In this document: one piece after another, positions 12,301 through 17,088 of the stretch | Numbering within the stretch: the stretch's first letter is position 1 | Layout of the letters: every line of letters begins with the position of its first letter | Source of the DNA: Phoronis ovalis | Taxonomy: Eukaryota > Phoronida > Phoronidae | Reading direction: 5' to 3' | DNA length: 17,734 bases | Assembly: GCA_028565635.1 (NCBI GenBank) | Contig: JAOXYB010019782.1 | Span: 1-17,734, forward strand | Translations under genes and position numbers: made by a program | Notes under the pieces: model-generated | What the model saw: the letters and a program-made list of their open reading frames with translations, nothing else | Database searches by the model: none | Told to the model about the DNA's origin: nothing

Positions 12301-15300
12301 TGAAGCACCACATGTGATTGAAGTGACACTACCGATGCTTTGCAGTTATCTACCATTCTGGTGGTCACAGGGTCCGGACAATGTTACCCCACAAGTAGAA
12401 GGGTAAATATTCTAAAATTACTTAAGGCTGTTCCACTGATTGATGGAGGAGGAAAAGGCATTTCTGAACAGTAATATGAGACTACATATAATAATATGTT
12501 CTAAAATAATGGTCATAATATTGTGGGTAGTGTCGGTAATTTAATTAACCTGTTAAAAATGCCTTAACAAGCATGGATTTCTTCCAGACATCATGTTACA
12601 TCTGTGACTGCAGACCGGATGAATAAAGTTCTGGGCAATGTTTTACTTCTTATCAAGAATAATGTGGGAACTAAGTTTGCTCCATGGATGAATAGGATAG
12701 CCAGTGAGTAATACTGACAACTATTACTTCTTTTCCTCGACTCATGTATTGAGGTTATTTCTTATTACAGATAAATGATCAGAGAATGTCTTTGGATAAA
12801 GGAAGCATTTTTGAACCAAATGGGCTGATGTAATATGCGATATATAATTTTGTTTTGTTCCTCTTAAATTATATTCACTTGCATTCAGACATAAAGCATG
12901 GCTCTTACTTAGCAGGACTAATCCATTAGTACAGATGTGCCTTGTGAATAATATCAACAAGATTATATATTTTGGTACAATTTAAGAACAACTCATGAAC
13001 GTCAGCAACTGATCTTACAAAACAAGTGTTTGCCAAACACCGTGTATTGAGTATTTTGGATATCAGTCTAGTTTTTGATAAATGATGTGGTACTATTATA
13101 ATATCTCTGACGTAAATTCTCAGCTTTCACATTGTAGCACGAACTCAGCCTATCATTGGTAACTCAACTCCAGACATGTTGCGTGTTCACTTTGTGCCAG
13201 TAGCAGAAAAATTAAAGGAGAATGCTGGAGAATTGGCTAATGAAGAAGAAACATTTTTGTATAAGAAGAGAAACCAGATTGAAATGTCACATGAAGTCGA
13301 AGAGGAATTACAGGAGGTAGCCATATTTGTTTCATACCTGTGATGTTATCATTTTAGTACATCTTCAATGTGTTTATAACTTAAGCAAATTTCAATGTTA
13401 TCATTCTGAAGAGAAATTAGAATTATAGTTCCTTTTAAAGTCTGGATTTTTAATGGATCAACGTTACTTGTTTGAAAGTGTTGCAGTTTTCTAATTTGTA
13501 TTTTAGCATTTTCACATCATGATTCGAGACCTCTATGCATTCTACCCACTTCTGATTAAGTATGTGGACTTGCACAGATCTCATTGGCTGAAAAACCCGG
13601 TCATTGAAGCAGAACATCTTTACTCCTGTGTGGCTGAGGTATTTACGTTCTGGTCAAGGTCACAGGTAAGATATTTAATATCATTTTTTGAGCTTTTCCA
13701 AGATCTGAGTATGTATATTCCTCTGTTGTATTGATACAATTTTTAATATTGTTGAACAGGATCTTGGGTTACAAAATCTGAAAATCCACTGGACTTATTG
13801 GATCAGACTATAAACTTTTTGAACAGTTATTGAAACTATAAACATCTTGTCATATTTTGAACAGTTAAATGCAAAGATAGCAGCAAAAGTATACCTTTTG
13901 GGAAAAGGTGGTAACTTGAAGACTATGAAAATTTAATTTTCCTATATGACAGTGATTATGTAATCAGCAAGGACCTACTTTTTTGAGAAGACATATTATA
14001 AAAAGCTTTAGTTCCAACCCCTGCAGTTACAAGGCTGGAACAAAATTAACTCCAAATATAGTGTTTTCCAGATTTTTAAAATTTTGCATTATTCAAAAGT
14101 TGTGTTCCTACTAAACTCAGCAGGCAGAAAAATTTCAATTTTTTCTAACTCATGTATTTAGAAGCACATCATCTAAACTCAGGAAAATTTTAGAAATCTG
14201 ATAAAATTCATTAGAGACCTCTGTTGGAAGTAAAGTTTGGCCATGTTTCAGCTTTGTATCTGTAGAGGTGCTGTACTTATATTTTTTTAAAGTTTGTGTT
14301 TCAAAAAAAGGGAGTTATGTGAAAGACGAATAATATAGAGTAATTTTTCTTAATCTTTATATTAGTACCTTTCCAAAACTGTTTACTTTTCTTAGTCTTT
14401 GAGGATAATTTTGGGTATTTAAATCTTTTCATTTAACTATCGAAAGCTATCCTCAAAGTGTAAAGCATGAATAATTTGCCCAAATGGAACTAGCCACCAT
14501 GTCTTTAAAATGCCTAAGTAAAGTATATGAAAGATTTTAAATGGTTGCAAGGTGCCGTAACATAGCAGTGAATGAGAAAAAAAAATCGTATTTTTGTATA
14601 AACTTATTAGGTTGTGGTAGGATTTTATACTGACTAAATGCATTTTATAGAAAGTTCTCAAGATTCAGGTATTTTTCAAGTGTTTTTTCTGCCTGTATTG
14701 GTTGATGCATACATTTCTCAATATAACAATCCTTTTTTTAGTTTTTCAAACGTGAGGAACAAAACTTCTGCTCTCAGAATGAAATTGATAATATGGCATT
14801 AATCATGCCAAGTCAAAGTAAAAATCTGACCCTTAGTAAAGCGATCTCCACAGAAAGAAGTGAAGTTAGATCAAAAGGAAAAAAGCGGGAACGCAAAAGG
14901 AAAGAAGGATACACAAGCTTAAATGTTGCCTGCGTGAAACGTTTGCTACCAATTGGACTAAGCCTTTTTGGTGGTCGGGAACAGGAACTTGTACAAGTGG
15001 CTAAACAGAAATATATCCAGGTAGATATTATAAGTACATAGTTACTCCTTCTAGCAACACCAGAAACATGTACGATAGTCGAGATGTATGTGTAGTAAAT
15101 TTCATCAGGACACAAAGCTGTATAGTGCTAAAACATGAAAGTTTTACAGTTAAGGCTTGTGCTGATTAAAGTCTCTATTCTAAGTGATTGCACATCTTTG
15201 TCTTGAGAAAAAACTGCTGTTTAACTACTGAAATGGCCACTAAACTCTGAAGTCGCATGTTCTGTCGCAGCTTGACTACATTGTTTGGTATAGGTGAATA

Positions 15301-17088
15301 TGTGCTATATATGCTGCTGCTCTCATCTTTCAGTCTCTCTAAAGGCTGTTTTATCCTACTGTATAATAATTCTAGTATTTTTCTCAAATGACGTAATAAA
15401 GATGACTGTTATATCTCTCTAATGATAACTTTTTTTTTATTTATTTCACCTCAGTCTGAGTTAGACCTAGGCGAGGGTCAGGTTAGAATTTAAATTGTGT
15501 TTTTGTTGTTTAAAATGGATTTAATTTGGTATTACTAACAGTTTTATCATTACCTGTCCCAGAAATGCTACTACCTGACTACTATTATTCCTTTCAATTC
15601 CTTGTATCCTTTGTATTCGATAGGTCTGTAGTCAATGATTCCGTAAAATGCATTTCAAATATTTCTGTTGTCTCTTTTGACAGACAGATAGATTAGAATA
15701 TTTAAATATTTGGTTCCAGATTTGTATTGCTTAGTGATATCTGGAATATGAAATTAAATTTCGACATGTTTCTGTTCATACAACTTTTCTTTCTAATGCT
15801 TTATTGATTGTATGCCTGCTTCTGTGTTTGTGCACATAGTTTTATTGTAGAGATTTCATACCTCACAATGTCTGAAGTGACACCTGCAATGAAGTTTATA
15901 TATAACTTTCAAAATATATGACTGCAACAGGTTTCGTTGCATCGTTCTTGGGGAGGCACATAATTTTTTGCATTGGTAAAAATATCTGAGTTTGTGATAA
16001 AAAAAGCAGTTTAATTGTTGATGTCACCTCTATACTGACCATACAAATATATACTGACCATACAAATATATACTGACCATACAAATATGTTCCCTAGTTT
16101 TCTCTAGTTGTTTTGCTCTAAAGTCTGAATAACATTATGATGTGTGTATTTGTAATGAAAGAACTAAAGGCATGCTTATGTTAAAGAGATTCAGCGTCTG
16201 AACCTCATTTCAAGACTGCGTACTGATAATACATGTATGTTTAGGTTCACTGTGTGACTACTAGTATTTCAGTCCTTTTTTTCTGCATGTAAGCATAGAT
16301 TCTTTTTTTTACTAAACATTGCAAAATAATTTTTTTTTTCTTATTCAATGCTTTACAATAGTGAGCACCAAAATTTGTCTCTGTTTGCTCTAATGCATTC
16401 TGGCTAATTAGCTTTACACAAGAAGCTTATATTGTTTGCAGCTATTAGGTAGCTGATTTCTGTGTGTGAAGTATATTTTATTATTGGCTGAAGGTTTGAT
16501 TAGCACTGTTACATAAAAAATTACTTATTTATGTTATTTTGATTAGGAATATTGTACATCAGTTTGAACAAAAGATTTAATTTTTTTTACAGAAGGAGCT
16601 TGAGGTGGAGATAGAAGAGTTTTTGAAAGGCAGCCTGCATTTGGAAGAAAAGGTTTCGTCATGATTTTACTTAATTTAATAGTGTATAACATTCATGCAT
16701 TCTGTAATTTTGAATGTAACTTGCAATTACTAAAATACAAATTATATAACTTATTTTTTATATTTTGCCGCCATGACATGATAGCTATGTTGTTTGTAAA
16801 CACTTATGTTAAATAATTATATAATTAAGATTGCATTAAAGATGTAAGAATTGCAAATGTTAATGTGATATAAATGCTAGTACAATGCTTACCCAACTTC
16901 AGCGTAGTATAGGACTGGTTATTTTTATTTAGTCTGACTTAGAGGAATCTAATAACAAGAACCAATGGCAGAAGGTGTTATATAAGAACATTGGATCAGC
17001 GAAGCTTGTAGGTGTTATTGAAATGGCACAAGAAAGGATTATTGAAAGAGTGATCGGCATGGCTAAAGTTTTGTATGGTCTGCATTTG
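274..17088 (+). CDS. RyR: Ryanodine receptor, internal part of gene (multi-exon)
   Basis: RyR is a homotetrameric calcium-release channel in the endoplasmic/sarcoplasmic reticulum membrane, opened by cytosolic calcium and coupled to muscle contraction. The span holds 25 core exons plus two optional ones, all GT-AG and phase-compatible. Joined they give 1,301 open codons (residue 1 = the Glu codon at 276; optional exon 2134-2199 left out, short form of 8271-8469). Recognisable RyR signatures in order include [56 protein letters not shown], the paired RyR repeats (residues about 415-510 and 524-609), VALLPVL-type and [18 protein letters not shown] segments, [22 protein letters not shown] and [10 protein letters not shown]. 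All of this is cytoplasmic; no transmembrane segment is expected or seen. Wording and gap positions match fly RyR (from memory) better than vertebrate RyRs, which argues for a canonical protostome orthologue. Start and stop lie outside the window. Confidence 0.96.
564..678 (+). CDS. RyR: RyR exon b: variable acidic linker
   Basis: Acceptor AG at 562-563, donor gtaagc at 679. Reads [20 protein letters not shown], then a hydrophobic patch and a run of four aspartates ([13 protein letters not shown]). The first half matches the amphipathic helix after the RRPEC block. The second half is the length-variable acidic loop seen in all RyRs, and is probably disordered. The exon ends with AG of a serine codon completed by T from either the optional exon at 2134 or the exon at 2559. 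Confidence 0.93.
1153..1159. repeat. Left target-site duplication of hAT-like element
   Basis: The 7-bp word attaaat lies immediately before the left terminus (C at 1160). The identical word lies immediately after the right terminus, at 1885-1891. hAT elements normally make 8-bp duplications, so one position may have been lost or mutated. Confidence 0.6.
1160..1884. mobile_element. Non-autonomous hAT-like DNA transposon (MITE-like), 725 bp
   Basis: The left end caggcgcggataca (1160-1173) and the reverse complement of the right end (1871-1884, caggggcggataca) match at 13 of 14 bases. The start CAGGGGCGGAT resembles termini common in animal hAT elements (known family feature). A perfect 7-bp direct repeat flanks both ends. 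There is no long open frame inside, so it cannot encode a transposase and would have depended on one supplied elsewhere. An internal perfect hairpin is at 1267-1296. It sits wholly inside a RyR intron. Assignment to hAT rests only on terminus style and duplication length; another TIR family with 7-8-bp duplications is possible. Confidence 0.62.
1267..1296. repeat. Perfect 11-bp inverted repeat inside the hAT-like element
   Basis: gaaaacggtca (1267-1277) and tgaccgttttc (1286-1296) are exact reverse complements separated by an 8-base loop. It is GC-richer than its surroundings and could be a transposase-binding subterminal motif or just an internal palindrome of the element. Confidence 0.75.
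1885..1891. repeat. Right target-site duplication of hAT-like element
   Basis: attaaat directly follows the right terminus (G at 1884), identical to the word before the left terminus at 1153-1159. Confidence 0.6.
2134..2199 (+). CDS. RyR: RyR optional (cassette) exon, 66 nt, serine-rich
   Basis: A pyrimidine-rich tract and AG at 2132-2133 precede it, and a strong donor gtaagt begins at 2200. Length is 66 nt and it enters and leaves in the same phase as the junction between the exons ending at 678 and starting at 2559, so inclusion or skipping keeps frame. It would add 22 residues, [20 protein letters not shown] followed by LS, and change the next serine to cysteine. Eight of the 22 are serine. 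It falls in the variable acidic linker, where length changes are tolerated. A second, weaker donor at 2161 (gtattc) would make a 27-nt version, also frame-neutral. Splicing signals are good, but no homologous peptide is known to me. Confidence 0.68.
2200..2558 (+). other. RyR: Intron, nothing further recognised
   Basis: AT-rich intron of 359 bp between the optional exon and the exon at 2559, with a short pyrimidine tract before AG 2557-2558. I see no other gene or structured element. Confidence 0.8.
2559..2818 (+). CDS. RyR: RyR exon c: DLLGRCAPE solenoid helices
   Basis: Acceptor AG 2557-2558, donor gtaaga at 2819. The first base completes serine (AG+T), then [20 protein letters not shown], leading to [18 protein letters not shown] and the [10 protein letters not shown] / [11 protein letters not shown] helices. 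The DDDEDYID and ILRSLV blocks are close to fly RyR. The exon ends in a five-proline run ([10 protein letters not shown]), a flexible linker between helical repeats that is proline-poor in the other RyRs I recall. Exit phase leaves one G for an aspartate codon. Confidence 0.96.
2819..3171 (+). other. RyR: Intron, nothing further recognised
   Basis: AT-rich 353-bp intron with a normal donor and acceptor. Short open frames in it show no resemblance to a known protein. Confidence 0.85.
3172..3338 (+). CDS. RyR: RyR exon d: VYGI / FLPDLRAA block
   Basis: Acceptor AG 3170-3171, donor gtgagt at 3339. Reads [20 protein letters not shown] then [20 protein letters not shown] and [16 protein letters not shown]. 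The [13 protein letters not shown] and GFLPDLRAA blocks are diagnostic for RyR from fly to human. In vertebrate RyRs this lies in the central hot-spot region for malignant hyperthermia and CPVT variants. It ends exactly on a codon (phase 0). Confidence 0.96.
3578..3798 (+). CDS. RyR: RyR exon e: [11 protein letters not shown] block
   Basis: Acceptor AG 3576-3577, donor gtgagt at 3799. Reads [20 protein letters not shown], then [16 protein letters not shown] and [37 protein letters not shown]. The MALALNRYL and LLDS-LHT-YRLSK-RSLTK motifs are among the strongest RyR identifiers. The last two bases (GA) make a glutamate codon with the next exon. Confidence 0.97.
4000..4090 (+). CDS. RyR: RyR exon f: [12 protein letters not shown] helix
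   Basis: Acceptor AG 3998-3999, donor gtaagt at 4091. After completing glutamate it reads [20 protein letters not shown] then [10 protein letters not shown]. It corresponds to the vertebrate RPSM..LLRRLVFDVP segment. 91 nt, ending on a codon boundary, so it can join only the exon at 4496. Confidence 0.95.
4091..4495 (+). other. RyR: Intron, nothing further recognised
   Basis: 405-bp AT-rich intron. The coding-like frame beginning at 4364 is only the upstream extension of the next exon and has no RyR similarity before 4496. Confidence 0.85.
4496..4633 (+). CDS. RyR: RyR exon g: HYER...SEEEKRLTM block
   Basis: A (TG)n-pyrimidine tract and AG precede 4496; donor gtataa at 4634. Reads [46 protein letters not shown]. 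The HYER..YY...G..G..A.SEEE..L...LF.GIFDAL pattern is shared with all RyRs. Exactly 46 codons, phase 0 at both ends, so it could be skipped without frameshift, though removing conserved helices makes that unlikely. Confidence 0.97.
4882..5045 (+). CDS. RyR: RyR exon h: end of solenoid, entry to third RyR repeat
   Basis: Acceptor AG 4880-4881, donor gtataa at 5046. Reads [20 protein letters not shown] then [14 protein letters not shown] and YNPQPADTS. The first part is the invariant DPEL...ALPCL..IA.AL.PDY segment that closes the solenoid. The YNPQPADTS motif opens the third RyR repeat (Pfam RyR-domain type). Two bases (AG) remain for a serine codon finished by C at 5169. The following intron stays open in the same frame (see findings). 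Confidence 0.97.
5046..5168 (+). other. RyR: 123-nt intron with no in-frame stop (possible exitron)
   Basis: Bounded by gtataa and tttgtag, and needed as an intron to join ADTS to ITLPGG with the usual RyR repeat spacing. Its length is a multiple of three and the reading frame runs through it unbroken from 4882 to 5247. Retention would insert 41 residues into the RyR repeat near its first strand. The inserted peptide (hydrophobic and lysine-rich, for example [13 protein letters not shown]) resembles no RyR segment I know, so splicing out is the likely default. Confidence 0.6.
5169..5247 (+). CDS. RyR: RyR exon i: third RyR repeat, [10 protein letters not shown]
   Basis: Acceptor AG 5167-5168, donor gtacat at 5248. 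Completes serine and reads [26 protein letters not shown] in total. The K-FSEH-HDAWA helix is the core of the repeat (fly has KFSEHYHDAWA in my recall). Exon ends on a codon boundary. Confidence 0.96.
5483..5572 (+). CDS. RyR: RyR exon j: third RyR repeat, GWSHG core
   Basis: Acceptor AG 5481-5482, donor gtaact at 5573. Thirty codons, phase 0 at both ends: [35 protein letters not shown]...K..P.L.P...L...E is the standard RyR-repeat consensus around the conserved tryptophan and glycine. Confidence 0.95.
5573..6055 (+). other. RyR: Intron, nothing further recognised
   Basis: 483-bp AT-rich intron with standard boundaries. No repeat, RNA gene or plausible alternative exon was seen. Confidence 0.85.
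6056..6175 (+). CDS. RyR: RyR exon k: end of third repeat and basic phospho-loop start
   Basis: Acceptor AG 6054-6055, donor gtaagt at 6176. Forty codons, phase 0 at both ends: [40 protein letters not shown]. The E....RESLKA..A.NW helix ends repeat three. The tail [12 protein letters not shown]-like stretch is the loop between repeats three and four, which carries the PKA/CaMKII hot spot in vertebrates (Ser2808 in RyR2). Here the loop is short and the serine precedes, rather than follows, the arginine run. Confidence 0.95.
6176..6796 (+). other. RyR: Intron within the phosphorylation loop
   Basis: 621-bp AT-rich intron that splits the inter-repeat loop at a codon boundary. I looked for a phase-0 alternative exon that might lengthen the loop and found none with a convincing acceptor, open frame and donor together. 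A nine-T run lies near 6780-6789, just before the acceptor. Confidence 0.8.
6797..7068 (+). CDS. RyR: RyR exon l: complete fourth RyR repeat
   Basis: Acceptor AG 6795-6796, donor gtatta at 7069. One exon encodes almost the whole repeat: [80 protein letters not shown]. The NP.P.D...L.LSREM..MAE.LAEN.H..WAKKK and GG..HP.LVPYD.LT.KEK..DRE.AQE.LK..Q..G signatures are all present and closest to fly RyR in recall. Very lysine-rich. The last two bases AG complete either serine (long next exon) or arginine (short one). Confidence 0.97.
7069..8204 (+). other. RyR: Intron, no further element recognised
   Basis: 1,136 bp to the upstream acceptor, or 1,202 bp to the downstream one. AT-rich, with a pyrimidine-rich stretch around 8142-8200 near its end. 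Several short open frames were considered and none resembles protein or has a full set of splice signals. Confidence 0.8.
8205..8270 (+). CDS. RyR: Possible 66-nt 5' extension of the next RyR exon (alternative acceptor)
   Basis: AG at 8203-8204 follows a pyrimidine-rich region. From C at 8205 the frame set by the previous exon stays open into the exon at 8271, while one codon further upstream (8200-8202) is a TGA. Using it would add 22 residues, [20 protein letters not shown] plus VS, containing an RQAS basic-serine motif. Length 66 is a multiple of three, so both acceptors are in frame. The shorter form matches fly RyR length here better and its acceptor (tttctag) is closer to consensus, so I take this extension as optional. 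Confidence 0.4.
8271..8469 (+). CDS. RyR: RyR exon m: [17 protein letters not shown] with RRGS site
   Basis: Acceptor AG 8269-8270, donor gtaact at 8470. After completing arginine it reads [40 protein letters not shown] and [22 protein letters not shown] in total. It starts the second helical domain after the repeats. RRGSF (codons 8419-8433) is a textbook basophilic-kinase motif, and fly has a similar RRSSF in recall, while vertebrate RyRs have unrelated sequence here. It ends on a codon boundary. Confidence 0.94.
8712..8833 (+). CDS. RyR: RyR exon n: [10 protein letters not shown]...KEKEM
   Basis: Acceptor AG 8710-8711, donor gtaagt at 8834. Reads [45 protein letters not shown]...YF..H..YF and AS.KEKEM are conserved in all RyRs. 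The NPGGG loop is the variable point. Two bases (GT) carry into a valine codon. Confidence 0.96.
9017..9127 (+). CDS. RyR: RyR exon o: [12 protein letters not shown] / AFGPDV
   Basis: Acceptor AG 9015-9016, donor gtatgt at 9128. Reads [52 protein letters not shown] and VRCL.VLV.AIDA match fly RyR closely. The lysine codon is split AA|A across the next junction. Confidence 0.96.
9417..9655 (+). CDS. RyR: RyR exon p: [10 protein letters not shown]...[12 protein letters not shown]
   Basis: Acceptor AG 9415-9416, donor gtgagt at 9656. Reads [79 protein letters not shown]. The FF..A.DDL..T..NL..G..SH, LPVL..LF.HL and G.DLL motifs are conserved. An AG inside the pyrimidine tract at 9394-9395 is skipped, as it would shift frame. 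Confidence 0.96.
9656..10224 (+). other. RyR: Intron ending in a 17-T tract
   Basis: 569-bp AT-rich intron. It ends with 17 consecutive T (10204-10220) followed directly by gcag, an extreme but valid polypyrimidine tract. Length variation of this run could affect use of the acceptor. Nothing else was seen. Confidence 0.85.
10225..10306 (+). CDS. RyR: RyR exon q: [20 protein letters not shown]
   Basis: Acceptor AG 10223-10224, donor gtaggc at 10307. Completes valine, then [26 protein letters not shown] in total. The vertebrate equivalent is ILEDVQVSCYRIL.SLY.LGT. It leaves AG for an arginine codon, completed by A from either the microexon at 10544 or the exon at 11852. Confidence 0.95.
10544..10570 (+). 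CDS. RyR: RyR microexon, 27 nt (RESIRTELS)
   Basis: A pyrimidine-rich tract and AG at 10542-10543 precede it, and gtacta follows at 10571. It adds nine residues, RESIRTELS, between GGGFVE and RHRPALG without changing frame. Fly RyR as recalled has an insert ending TEIERHRPALG at this place, so TELSRHRPALG is a good positional match. Vertebrate RyRs go straight from YVE to R.R.ALG and lack the insert. That supports a genuine protostome exon that could be included or skipped. Confidence 0.78.
10571..11851 (+). other. RyR: Intron, nothing further recognised
   Basis: 1,281-bp AT-rich intron. It includes a 12-A run near 10852-10863. Short open frames (for example 10674-10955) are hydrophobic AT-rich readings without splice support. 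No element was identified. Confidence 0.8.
11852..12003 (+). CDS. RyR: RyR exon r: [13 protein letters not shown]...HSLEAQ
   Basis: Acceptor AG at 11850-11851, donor gtaagt at 12004. Reads (R)[56 protein letters not shown]...F...FPVAFLE..LNK.NQYS and HSLEAQ match fly RyR. Relative to that recall there are a few extra residues, an acidic GVEDEK, before IAEHSLEAQ. Confidence 0.96.
12210..12402 (+). CDS. RyR: RyR exon s: [19 protein letters not shown]
   Basis: Acceptor AG 12208-12209, donor gtaaat at 12403. Reads [65 protein letters not shown]. The [21 protein letters not shown] motif is nearly invariant across RyRs and settles both frame and identity. Confidence 0.97.
12588..12703 (+). CDS. 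RyR: RyR exon t: [17 protein letters not shown]
   Basis: Acceptor AG 12586-12587, donor gtgagt at 12704. Reads (G)[53 protein letters not shown]....WM.R.A is the family pattern. It leaves a single A for a threonine codon. Confidence 0.96.
12704..13137 (+). other. RyR: Intron, nothing further recognised
   Basis: 434-bp AT-rich intron with gtgagt donor and tgtag acceptor. No other feature was recognised on either strand. Confidence 0.85.
13138..13316 (+). CDS. RyR: RyR exon u: charged helical segment
   Basis: Acceptor AG 13136-13137, donor gtagcc at 13317. Reads (T)[59 protein letters not shown]. The Q.II.....LL...F.P..E.LK...E....E pattern fits the family. The second half is strongly charged and rich in glutamate, probably a long helix or partly disordered, and is the least conserved part of this domain. 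Confidence 0.94.
13507..13665 (+). CDS. RyR: RyR exon v: [15 protein letters not shown]
   Basis: Acceptor AG 13505-13506, donor gtaaga at 13666. Fifty-three codons, phase 0 at both ends: [76 protein letters not shown]...VAE.F..WS.S is one of the clearest RyR signatures. Confidence 0.97.
13666..14741 (+). other. RyR: Intron, nothing further recognised
   Basis: 1,076-bp AT-rich intron between WSRSQ and FFKREEQNF. An AG at 13758-13759 opens a 17-codon phase-0 frame but has no donor before its TAA. No repeat with clear ends was found. Confidence 0.8.
14742..15020 (+). CDS. RyR: RyR exon w: KREEQNF, basic loop, [10 protein letters not shown]
   Basis: Acceptor AG 14740-14741, donor gtagat at 15021. 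Ninety-three codons, phase 0 at both ends. It begins [23 protein letters not shown], then a serine/threonine-rich linker and a highly basic run ([15 protein letters not shown]), then [40 protein letters not shown]...NEI.NM and [10 protein letters not shown].....QEL are invariant family motifs. The basic loop is the place where vertebrate RyR1 has its ASI alternative segment and fly has a run of lysines. Confidence 0.97.
15021..16592 (+). other. RyR: Longest intron, carries a 3 x 19 bp tandem repeat
   Basis: 1,572-bp AT-rich intron. The only clear structure is the tandem repeat at 16031-16087. Several T runs (15430-15437, 16302-16309, 16330-16339) are ordinary low complexity. It ends with an eight-T tract and acag before 16593. 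Confidence 0.8.
16031..16087. repeat. Perfect 3 x 19 bp tandem repeat
   Basis: Three identical copies of tatactgaccatacaaata at 16031-16049, 16050-16068 and 16069-16087, with no mismatches. It lies inside a RyR intron. Perfect identity suggests recent slippage or expansion, so copy number is probably polymorphic. No function is implied by sequence. Confidence 0.95.
16593..16652 (+). CDS. RyR: RyR exon x: 60-nt acidic exon
   Basis: Acceptor AG 16591-16592, donor gtttcg at 16653 (a weaker +3 to +6 context than most here). Twenty codons, phase 0 at both ends: [20 protein letters not shown]. It aligns with the DTDEEVREFLQ..LHLQGK region of vertebrate RyRs and the D.IEFA...L.L..K of fly, so it is part of the normal protein. 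Being symmetric it could be skipped without frameshift, but the position is filled in all RyRs I recall. Confidence 0.92.
16933..17088 (+). CDS. RyR: RyR exon y: [10 protein letters not shown] ... MAKVLYGLH
   Basis: Acceptor AG 16931-16932, donor gtaagt at 17089. Fifty-two codons, phase 0 at both ends: [52 protein letters not shown]. The W...LY..L and ..RI..MAKVL.GLH pattern matches fly RyR; vertebrates have WQMALY and VLYHLEQ. It is the last exon in the window; the known calmodulin-binding region would follow shortly after. Confidence 0.95.

Noticed and set aside
13760-13811. Phase-0 exon candidate after AG at 13758-13759
   Set aside because: Seventeen open codons end in TAA with no donor before it, and WSRSQ joins FFKREEQNF directly in known RyRs.
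14813-15115. Minus-strand 100-codon frame over exon 14742-15020
   Set aside because: Antisense to a highly conserved RyR exon in a frame that mirrors its codons; no independent evidence.
274-17088. Divergent RyR paralogue or IP3 receptor
   Set aside because: First suspected because identity to vertebrate RyR1 is moderate. Motif-by-motif comparison with fly RyR (from memory) is far closer, and the tandem RyR repeats exclude an IP3 receptor.
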